Below are positions 54,129 through 64,000 of a DNA stretch of 64,000 bases, one piece after another (within the stretch, counting starts at the first letter, position 1; every line of letters begins with the position of its first letter). The notes under the pieces are model-generated. The model was not told where the DNA came from. It did not search any database and saw only the letters and a list, made by a program, of their open reading frames with translations. Source of the stretch: Clitoria ternatea (taxonomy: Eukaryota; Streptophyta; Magnoliopsida; Fabales; Fabaceae). The DNA lies in assembly GCA_037962975.1 (NCBI GenBank), contig CM075674.1:90102501-90166500 (forward strand), written 5' to 3'. The translations under genes were made by a program, and so were the position numbers.

Positions 54129-56293
54129 TTTTGGTATCAGAGCGGACTTAAAAGGTCCATGGCCAAGGTATGCATACTGTAGGTAGGCGGTTGTGTGCAA
54201 TATGACCGGTTATCATCGTTGCTTGTGATGTTCTATTGGAATTGATACATGTTTAATCATGATTTGTGTGATTATATGCCTATGTGTTTTGTTGAGGACA
54301 GTAGTGAGAGGTACTACTGTTGATATGTTGATTTGGGGGTAGAGGATTGTTATTACCCTGGTTCGACTATTTATTGAATAAGAGGTTGTTCTAAGTGTGG
54401 GGTTGAATGAGAGAAAAATGGAAAGATAGGTGTTGAGACCCTCATGTGTATTGAAACTGTATTGGTTGGTTCGGTCTCTTGTGTAGGCCATGCTAGTGGC
54501 TCATAGCCGAGGAATGTTTGTTGAACGGATTAGAACTCACATATTTGAGTTGATTAAGTAAATGATAATGAAGGAATTCCCTAGTGTGGTGTTTCCCGAA
54601 TTCAAGTGATCAGTTGTGCCATTTGTAAGGGATCATCCTTTGGCACGAGAACTCTATATGATATATGATGTATGTGATTTATGGTATAAGTGATGTGTTA
54701 CAGTTTCCTAAGTTGGAAATCTGGGTATGTGATAGGTGACTAAATGTAAAATCCGATGCATGTTTGATTGGGGTAGTGTCTCAGTTTCTAGTGTGTGAAA
54801 ACCGAGTGAATGATTGGTTGATGTTAGGCCACTAGGTGTGGTGACCCAGTTGATTGGGCATGATCAAGTATGATCAGATATTATTGAGATGGATACCTGA
54901 GAGGTTAAAAAACTAGGTGAGAAATTGATGTAATTGGATACCTGAGGATTTGAGTTAGACTCAGTCTTGTGGTTGAAAACCAAGTGAATAATTGATTTAG
55001 TGGAGACCCATAAGGTATGGAAATCCCGATCGGATTTAGTTTAATTGTATGCTATCAGATTTTGTGGAGCTGGACCCGATGGTGGTCTAGGCTCGGTGAT
55101 ATTTGGATGTTGTGGGAATGTTCCACGATGGGTACTAGGTGACCCCTAGAATTTTGAGTCGGATGGTCTGTTGAACTTTGAGAATAGTTGAGCCGAGTAA
55201 GTAATGGTATAATGAATTGTTAAGACTTGAATCGTCTTAAGATGAAATGCAAGTGATGAATGTGATACCGGATGGATAGTGAGCGGTAAGGTTGAAATCC
55301 GAGTACGCTTTGGTATTAAGTATGGTAATGATAGAACCAATGTGATGATGATTGCACGTCCACCAGTGTATTGTGCTTATGATGGGTAAAAAGGTTTACT
55401 GATGTAGAAACCTGCTGCAAGATTGCAAGTTATATTGTAATCTGAGTTGTATACCTAAGGGAGTTTAGTGAATCATCTAGGCTTAAATTGATTAATGGCC
55501 TGTGATAAGTGATAAAATAAGGGATTATTAGATTGTTAATCCATGGTTTTGTGATGAATAAGATTTAAAGAGATATTACTCGGTGAGGGCTGGAAGTCGA
55601 CTGTGATTATACCATTTTATGGTGATGGTGACTGATACTCGATGATTATCATCGTGTGAGTTATACTGGATTACGTGTAATTATGAGGTATATACCTAGT
55701 GGGGGTCGGATGTTGAAAAGCTGAGGGTTTAATCCGAGATAAATCAGACAATTGTGAGTATTTAAGGGAATCGGTAATGTTGTTTACCGACTAGATTCTT
55801 CCCAGCTGGTTGATTAACCTCTATAATGGGTCTTATGTGACACAATTTAGAGCTTATATTCTGCGTGGATACTTGATTGTGCCAAGTAACTCCTATGAAT
55901 TGGAGGAGCTGATGGTGGATGTACACCGATTGGCGATGAGAGTGTAGGGCCGAGTGGCCAAAGAACTAGAGGTGCCCTTGGTTATGGTGAAATGGTAGAG
56001 TTAAATGGGGTAACTTGTATGTTTGAAAAATTGAATCCCCAAATATATTGAATTCTATGAAGAGGTTGTAATCATGTAGGATCTGACTTAAGCGATTATG
56101 CCGTCTGAAATTGTGGAGCGGTCGGTAAACCGCTTGAGAGGTGAAGCTATACCGAGTGGAATTGTGAACCGGTCGGTGAATGCTTGGGAAGCAGAGACAT
56201 GTAATTAGTTGAGGCAGCAATATTCTGAGCTAATTGTTGAGGTAAGTTTGTATTTGAATTTCAAGGACGAAATTCTTTGAAGGAGGGAAGAAT
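54129..56293 (+). other. Chromovirus internal region 1, with pol relic
   Basis: PBS TGGTATCAGAGC at 54132-54143. No open gene. Near the end, about 56120-56277, the plus strand reads as a decayed chromovirus pol C-terminus: RLRGEAIPSGIVNRSVNAWEAE, one stop, then LRQQYSEL and LNFKDEIL, comparable to the IPLV...W...EATWE...MRQQYPELF...NFEDEIL region that ends Tekay-type pol. The remaining 1.9 kb shows no recognisable domain. Confidence 0.75.
54132..54143 (+). other. Chromovirus primer binding site, copy 1
   Basis: TGGTATCAGAGC, initiator-methionine tRNA type, three bases after the LTR. Copy 2 at 60075-60086 reads TGGTATCAAAGC and has one mismatch. Confidence 0.85.
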
Positions 56294-56355
56294 TGTAACA
56301 TCCTGGTTTAGAATTAATCATCAATTAAGGTTAATTACAGAATTGAAATTGTTGA

Positions 56356-56401
<46 letters not shown>

Positions 56402-59400
56402 TGTGGCCAGGCAGAATTACGATGGTGCCCTTGGTGTTAAGAGAGCTTCGGTCCTCTCTCCCTCGTGATTCCCCCGCTGATGGGATGGGAGATGAATAAG
56501 ATGTGACTTTTGATTGAGAGGGAGTGTAGGCGCAGGGCAGTGCAATGATGATAGCCTCAGTTCATATTCTCAACCACTCCCTGCTCATTACATTTTGGCT
56601 ACATTGAGAACCACTCTTTCGTTCTCTCTACAACTTCTTGGAGCCTTTGCTTCTTCTTCGTGGCTGTTCTTCTTCTTCCATTCGCACGTTGAGTAGAACC
56701 CTGAGTGGAAGTGGGAACACGAAGTGAGAATAGCGTGGTTGTGAGAGAACAATATGGTGCTGAGTGTTTTGGAGGCTGAGGTCCCCCACTGTACTGCCTA
56801 AGCAACGATGGGTGCTTGGAAGCATGGGGTCCTCCACTGTTGGTGAGGACTGGTCTGTTTGTGTGTGGGAACAGCCATGGAACTCTCCACTGCTCTGCGA
56901 ACAGAGCATGGAGTATCATGGAGGCGGAGCTGTTTGTGTGTCCGAGTGGCTCGGTGTTCCTCCAAAGGAGATTCCTATGCTGAACGGCTGGAAGCTGGGT
57001 CGTTCTATTGAGAATGAGTGACTGAAGAACGTTCAGTCGGTGCTGCAAGCTTAGGGGAGCTTCTGGGATCTTCATTCCAGGTAGGGGGCTAATTTACATC
57101 TTAAATGTATGGTTTATGGACGGGTTCCGGATGGTTTTGCTTTAATGTGTTGTGTCATGTTTGAAATATGTTGATTGATATGTTGTAGTTGAGTATTGGT
57201 GCATGAAACACCCGGATTTGTGATCATTGTGGTCTGTGTGATGTTGTCATGATTCCGTCCATGAGATGTATGATGATAAATATGAGATGCTGAGTGAATG
57301 CATGGAAATGTTGACTTTTAATGAGAATGCCGAGTGCATGTACTGTAGACCAGTGTGAATACCAAATGCATGTGGTGTGTAAATATTGTGCTAGTTCTGC
57401 TATGATTCTATGTGAATGTATGATATGTTATGGCTGTTAATGAGAAAGCCGAGTGGATATTATATGAAAATCACGTGATGCTTGTTGTAAATGATAATTC
57501 CGAGTGGATGGCATTATGATTGCCGAGTGCATGAGGTGTGGGTCGGTTATGTTAATTCCCGTTTGGGATTTTATATTAAAAAGCATGTGATTGCCGAGTG
57601 CACGTATTGTGATATTGCTATGTCGATCCCTGTTTATTAATAATAATGATAAAATGCATGGGATGCATGTTATTGATATTTGAATGCCGAGTGCATTGGC
57701 GTTGGACGCCTGATGAAAGAACCGTATGCATCTGATTCGCCATTGGAAATGCCGAGTGCATATAGCGTTGGATGCTTAATATTGAATCGGTAATCAGATG
57801 GATACGTGTGAAATATAATAAAAGACCTTGGGTTGGACTCAAGGCAATACCGAGTGCATTGGCGTTGGACGCCTGATGAATGAGACCGTATTCATCTGAT
57901 TCGCCACTGGAAATGCTTGGAGCATGTAGCGTTGGACGCTTAATACTGGGTCGGCAATCAGATGAATACGTGTTAAATATGATAAAAGACCTCGGGTTGG
58001 ACTCGAGGCAGTGCCGAGTGCACTAAGCGTTGGACGCTTAAAGACCTTAGGTTGGACTCAAGGCAAGCCTTCCAGGTTGGACTCGGGGCTGCCCGTAACA
58101 CTTCCGTTGTCGCTTGGAGTGACTGTGTTACATGTGAGGGCAAATGGTTTGGTACCAGTAAAACGGCCGAATCAGCTTGGAGCTGAGAAAAGGCTTGGAG
58201 CCTATGTTGCAATAATAAAATTGATAATAAATAACCGGATCCGGGTGAAATGAATGTGTGCACACTTATGATTGTCATTGAGCTCAATGTGAATTGTATG
58301 AATATGTGGATGAATGCATGTATACTGATGCTATGCCGAGTGCACACTTATATCTGAGTGGATGAATGCATGTATACTGATGCTATTGCTGAGTGCACAT
58401 TATATTGTTGATGAGCTCAATGTAATGGTATATATATATGTGTGAATGCTGTTGTGAATAGCATGATTAATATAGCCATGAATGATTGGTGTGAATTCCG
58501 ACTGGGTGAATATATGTAACTTGGTATTATTGCCGAGTGCAAGGTGATTATGAATGATATGAATTACTCAGTCTTGATTGAATTGCATGAATTGCATGAA
58601 TCCCGAGTGGATGATGTTGTTAGGGTATCCATATTGAATGGCAGGGTGTATTATTGCTGAATGGAATGTCATTGTATGGTTGAGATTTAAGGATTAAATC
58701 CAAGTCAATAACTGTCATTTAATATGTAAAAGCTCACCCCTACTGTGGCTATATTTTTTAGTATATGCAGGTCGGACTGGGAATGAGGAGATGGCCTCAA
58801 GTCCGAGTGATGGGCACTCCGATTGTTGAAGTGCACATATAGTATATATATTGTAATAGATATGTTAAAGCCTTGGCTGGCTCTCTTGTAATCCGAATGG
58901 ATTTAATCATAGGGGTTGACTATCGGGTTTGTGAACAAGTATACATTGTATGTATATATATTTTACATTGTTATAAAATTACCCGAATTGTTCATTATAT
59001 GGTGTTGAGAGAATAATGCTAAGTCAATGAATTCCGAGTGAAATATGGATGGGAGAGCCATTACCGAGTGAGGCTATTGTTTATGTGGCCTTTTTCTGAG
59101 TGATAAAGGCATAAGACAGTTTCGAGTAAGATGTACTCGAGTGGGCTACTTCCGAGGGAAAACTAGTCCATATGTTACCGAGTGAAAATATGAGTAAACC
59201 CCGATTGGGGAAGGGTTTGAATATTCCCGAGTGAGAAATCCCGAATGAACCTCTTCCGAGGGAAGAGTTGTTGTGATGGTTTTGATTGAGGTGTATTCTA
59301 GGAGCCCTCTTCTCAGTGAACGAGGCTACATATATTCCGAGTGAATGTTATATATTCCAAGTGGCTAAGTATTGATAAGTCCGAGTGAGACTTAACTTGG

Positions 59401-60071
59401 TGAATTCCTCCAAGTGAGACTTAACTTGGTGAATTCCTCCGAGTGATGTGAGGACTAAGGAATCCCGAATGAAACTTGATTGTGGAGACTCCTTCCGAAG
59501 GGATGGAGGTTATGTGATCTCCGAGTGGGGAAGATCAAAATATGCCGAGTTCAGAATGGATAATGTATTCCGAGTGAATTGTGGTTGAAATATACCGAGT
59601 GGTATATGACTGGGGAAATACTCCGGGTGAGGGAAGCTTATGGATTCCGAGGGAATCATTTCCCGAGTGGAGATTGAGACGCTTTCGAATAAAGCATGTT
59701 TGACTTGAATAAAGATAAGGTATGGCCGAGTTTACCGGGTGAAGTATAACCCGCAAGGGGGGATAGTTCCCGAGTGAACGTGGTCCTGATTCCGAGTAAT
59801 GGAATTACCAAGTGAATGGGTTCGCTTCAGCGAATGAGGATTCACTCCAGTGAGTAAAGGGCTCACTCAAGTGCCGTATTCCGCTGGGCTGTGCGACCGA
59901 AGCTGAGTCTTGCCCATGTGTGGCTTTCTGACTCGGTCTTCCTTTCTCTGATCAGTTTTTGCTTTCCCTTGCCTTACGTTTGGTTTATTTTTACCCCGAC
60001 TGCTTGGTGAATTTTGGAAAAAAAATTTTCCCTGGTCTCGGTTTTATTCTTTATTAAGTCGGGTTATTTCA
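56294..60071 (+). repeat. Chromovirus LTR 2 (3778 bp)
   Basis: Same layout as LTR 1 with scattered changes of the order of 2 percent by eye. The hairpin array is at 57698-58088; one stem is mutated (CCTTAGGTTGGACTCAAGG at 58045). Confidence 0.88.
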
Positions 60072-62235
60072 TTTTGGTATCAAAGCGGGCTTAAAAGGTC
60101 CATGGCCAAGGTATGCATACTGTAGGTAGGCGGTTGTGTGCAATATGACCGGTTGTCATCGTTGCTTATGGTGTCCTATTGGAATTGATACATGTTTAAT
60201 CATGATTTGTGTGATTATATGCCTATGTGTTTTGTTGAGGACAGTAGTGAGAGGTACTACTGTTGATATGTTGATTTGGGGGTAGAGGATTGTTACTACC
60301 CTGGTTCAGCTATTTATTGAATAAGAGGTTGTTCTAAGTGTGGGGTTGAATGAGAGAAAAATGGAAAGATAGGTGTTGAGACCCTCATGTGTATTGAAAC
60401 TGTATTGGTTGGTTCGGTCTCTTGTGTAGGCCATGCTAGTGGCTCATAGCCGAGGAATGTTTGTTGAACGGATTAGAACTCACATATTTGAGTTGATTAA
60501 GTAAATGATAATGAAGGAATTCCCTAGTGTGGTGTTTCCCGAATTCAAGTGATCAGTTGTGCCATTTGTAAGGGATCATCCTTTGGCACGAGAACTCTAT
60601 ATGATATATGATGTATGTGATTTATGGTATAAGTGATGTGTTGCAGTTTCCTAAGTTGGAAATCTGGGTATGTGATAAGTGATTAAATGTAAAATCCGAT
60701 GCATGTTTGATTGGGGTAGTGTCTCAGTTTCTAGTGTGTGAAAACCGAGTGAATGATTGGTTGATGTTAGGCCACTAGGTGTGGTGACCCAGTTGATTGG
60801 GCATGATCAAGTATGATCGGATATTATTGAGATGGATACCTGAGAGGTTAAAAAACTAGGTGAGAAATTGATGTAATTGGATACCTGAGGATTTGAGTTA
60901 GACTCAGTCTTGTGGTTGAAAACCAAGTGAATAATTGATTTAGTGGAGACCCATAAGGTATGGAAATCCCGATCGGATTTAGTTTAATTGTATGCTATCA
61001 GATTTTGTGGAGCTGGACCCGATGGTGGTCTAGGCTCGGTGATATTTGGATGTTGTGGGAATGTTCCACGATGGGTACTAGGTGACCCCTGGAATTTTGA
61101 GTCGGATGGTCTGTTGAACTTTGAGAATAGTTAAGCCGAGTAAGTAATGGTATAATGAATTGTTGAGACTTGAATCGTCTTAAGATGAAATGCAAGTGAT
61201 GAATGTGATACCGGATGGATAGTGAGCGGTAAGGTTGAAATCCGAGTACGCTTTGGTATTAAGTATGGTAATGATAGAACCAATGTAATGATGATTGCAC
61301 GTCCACCAGTGTATTGTGCTTATGATGGGTAAAAAGGTTTACTGATGTAGAAACCTGCTGCAAGATTGCAAGTTATATTGTAATTTGAGTTGTATACCTA
61401 AGGGAGTTTAGTGAATCATCTAGGCTTAAATTGATTAATGGCCTGTGATAAGTGATAAAATAAGGGATTATTAGATTGTTAATCCATGGTTTTGTGATGA
61501 ATAAGATTTAAAGAGATATTACTCGGTGAGGGCTGGAAGTCGACTGTGATTATACCATTTTATGGTGATGGTGACTGATACTCGATGATTATCATCGTGT
61601 GAGTTATACTGGATTATGTGTAATTATGAGGTATATACCTTGTGGGGTCGGATGTTGAAAAGTCGAGGGTTTAATCCGAGATAAATCAGACAATTGTGAG
61701 TATTTAGGGGAATCGGTAATGTTGTTTACTGACTAGATTCTTCCCAGCTGGTTGATTAACCTCCATAATGGGTCTCATGTGACACAATTTAGAGCTTATA
61801 TTCTGCGTGGATACTTGATTGTGCCAAGTAACTCCTATGAATTGGAGGAGCTGATGGTGGATGTACACCGATTGGTGATGAGAGTGTAGGGCCGAGTGGC
61901 CAAAGAACTAGAGGTGCCCTTGGTTATGGTGAAATGGTAGAGTTAAATGGGGTAACTTGTATGTTTGAAAAATTGAATCCCCAAATATATTGAATTCTAT
62001 GAAGAGGTTGTAATCAGGTAGGATCTGACTTAAGCGATTATGCCGACTAAAATTGTGGAGCGGTCGGTAAACCGCTTGAGAGGTGAAGCTATACCGAGTG
62101 GAATTGTGAACCGGTCGGTGAATGCTTGGGAAGCAGAGACATGTAATTAGTTGAGGCAGCAATATTCTGAGCTGTTTGTTGAGGTAAGTTTGTATTTGAA
62201 TTTCAAGGACAAAATTCTTTGAAGGAGGGAAGAAT
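60072..62235 (+). other. Chromovirus internal region 2
   Basis: Near-identical to 54129-56293, including the pol C-terminal relic (about 62060-62219). The GACGAAATTC of copy 1 is GACAAAATTC here. No gene. Confidence 0.8.
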
Positions 62236-62297
62236 TGTAACATCCTGGTTTAGAATTAATCATCAATTAAGGTTAATTACAGAATTGAAATTGTTGA

Positions 62298-62337
<40 letters not shown>

Positions 62338-64000
62338 TGTGGCCAGGCAGAATTACGATGGTGCCCTTGGTGTTAAGAGAGCTTCGGTCCTCTCTCCCTC
62401 GTGATTCCCACGCTGATGGGATGGGAGATGAATAAGATGTAACTTTTGATTGAGAGGGAGTATAGGCGCAGGGCAGTGCAATGATGATAGCCTCAGTTCA
62501 TATTCTCAACCACTCCCTGCTCATTACATTTTGGGTACATTGAGAACCACTCTTCCATTCTCTCTACAACTTCTTGGAGCCTTTGCTTCTTCTTTGTGGT
62601 TGTTCTTCTTCTTCCATTCGCACGCTGAGTAGAACCCTGAGTGGAAGTGGGAACACGAAGTGAGAATAGCGTGGTTGTGAGAGAACAACATGGTGCTGAG
62701 TGTTTTGGAGGCTGAGATCCCCCACTGTACTGCCTAAGCAACGATGGGTGCTTGGAAGCATGGGGTCCTCCACTGTTGGTGAGGACTGGTCTGTTCATGT
62801 GTGGGAACAGCCATGGAACTCTCCACTGCTCTGCGAACAGAGCATGGAGTGTCATGGAGGCGGAGCTGTTCGTGTGTCCGAGTGGCTCGGTGTTCCTCCA
62901 AAGGAGATTCCTATGCTGAACGGCTGGAAGCTGGGTCATTCTGTTGAGAACGAGTGACTGAAGAACGTTCAGTCGGTGCTGCAAGCTTAGGGGAGCTTCT
63001 GGGATCTTCATTCCAGGTAGGGGGCTAATTTACATCACAAATGTATGGCTTATGGACGGGTTCCGGGTGGTTTTGCTTTAATGTGTTATGTCATGTTTGA
63101 AATATGTTGATTGATATATTGTAGTTGAGTATTGGTGCATGAAACACCCAGATTTGTGATCATTGTGGTCTGTGTGATGTTGTCATGATTCCGTCCATGA
63201 GATGTATGATGATAAATATGAGATGCTGAGTGAATGTATGGAAATGTTGACTTTTAATGAGAATGCCGAGTGCATGTACTGTAGACCAGTGTGAATACCA
63301 AATGCATGTGGTGTGTAAATACTGTGCTAGTTCTGCTATGATTCTATGTGAATGTATGATATGTTGTGGCTGTTAATGAGAAAGCCGAGTGGATATTATA
63401 TGAAAATCACGTGATGCTTGTTGTAAATGATAATTCCGAGTGGATGGCATTATGATTGCCGAGTGCATGAGGTGTGGGTCGGTTATGTTAATTCCCGTTT
63501 GGGATTTTATATTAAAAAGCATGTGATTGCCGAGTGCACGTATTGTGATATTGCTATGTCGATCCCTATTTATGAATAATAATGATAAAATGCATGGGAT
63601 GCATGTTATTGATATTTGAATGCCGAGTACATTGGCGTTGGACGCCCGATGAAAAAACCGTATGCATCTGATTCGCCATTGGAAATGCCGAGTGCATATA
63701 GCGTTGGATGCTTAATATTGAATCGGCAATCAGATGGATACGTGTGAAATATAATAAAAGACCTTGGGTTGGACTCAAGGCAATGCCGAGTGCATTGGCG
63801 TTGGACGCCTGATGAATGAGACCGTATGCATCTGATTCGCCACTGGAAATGCTTGGAGCATGTAGCGTTGGACGCTTAATACTGGGTCGGCAATCAGATG
63901 AATACGTGTTAAATATGATAAAAGACCTCGGGTTGGACTCGAGGCAGTGCCGAGTGCACTAAGCGTTGGACGCTTAAAGACCTTGGGTTGGACTCAAGGC
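62236..64000 (+). repeat. Chromovirus LTR 3, cut by window edge
   Basis: First 1765 bp of a third LTR. The hairpin array begins at 63634 and the window ends just after its eighth hairpin. The first 450 bases resemble LTR 2, the rest LTR 1. Confidence 0.88.

Larger units (their letters stand above)
50348..64000 (+). mobile_element. Tekay/Del-like chromovirus derivative, LTR-internal-LTR-internal-LTR
   Basis: The start TGTAACATCCTGG recurs at 50348, 56294 and 62236, giving periods of 5946 and 5942. The PBS TGGTATCAGAGC lies at 54132 and, mutated, at 60075. The purine-rich GAAGGAGGGAAGAAT ends each internal region before the next LTR. Internal regions lack RT, RNase H and integrase cores and keep only a decayed pol C-terminus. 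The right end is outside the window, so no target duplication could be tested; the left flank is GTAAG. Confidence 0.88.

Noticed and set aside
1..64000. tRNA, rRNA, plant viral (pararetrovirus) or organelle insertions
   Set aside because: No such sequence was recognised by eye. The only tRNA-like matches are the primer binding sites. A tRNAscan or database search would be needed to exclude short or decayed copies.

Overview
This window is a stretch of plant repeat DNA, most probably from a legume. I find no ordinary host gene, rRNA, tRNA or CRISPR array. Almost every base can be placed in a transposable element: Ty1/copia and Ty3/gypsy LTR retrotransposons with plant-type gag and pol, CACTA (En/Spm) DNA transposons and a Stowaway-like MITE. 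The legume assignment is an inference from overall resemblance of the LTR families (AATCGATT-rich copia LTRs, Calypso/Cyclops-like Athila). The host species cannot be read from the sequence.

Layout 1-41152 (a nested stack). A SIRE-like copia element on the minus strand fills 1-8161; its far LTR runs off the left edge. It abuts a CACTA element (8162-41040) whose 5' region was split by an Athila-type gypsy element (8415-38969, TSD AATGT). The Athila element was itself hit three times. A non-autonomous gypsy element lies at 12878-19791 (TSD GAAGG). A solo copia LTR lies at 19855-21320 (TSD CATGG/CATAG). A very young Tat-type gypsy element lies at 26345-38311 in the 3' LTR (TSD ATTTG, LTRs differing at 2 of 808 positions by eye). 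The CACTA element ends at 41040, inside the remaining end of a second CACTA element (to 41152).

Layout 41153-50347. A 3.8-kb LTR family (called U here) is present as a plus-strand copy into which a complete solo LTR of the same family was inserted in reverse (41469-45282, TSD CAGTT). This makes a giant imperfect inverted repeat, and a 305-bp MITE sits near its centre. A truncated Athila-like LTR and the left end of another CACTA element follow.

Layout 50348-64000. A Tekay/Del-like chromovirus derivative is arranged LTR-internal-LTR-internal-LTR with about 5.94-kb periodicity. The LTRs are about 3.78 kb, the internal regions are about 2.16 kb and hold only a decayed C-terminal relic of pol, and the third LTR runs off the right edge.

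The coding content is retrotransposon gag, protease, reverse transcriptase, RNase H and integrase, mostly broken, plus two extra ORFs outside the gag-pol set. One is a sense ORF in the copia element with its own TATA box and upstream motif array. The other is an antisense, apparently spliced gene in the Tat element with its own TATA box and polyadenylation signal. The most unusual signals are regulatory or structural: U3 motif arrays (AATCGATT, ACACCGCCCA, CCGAGTG), and an array of about nine hairpins sharing a GTTGGAC core, with compensatory stem changes, in each chromovirus LTR.
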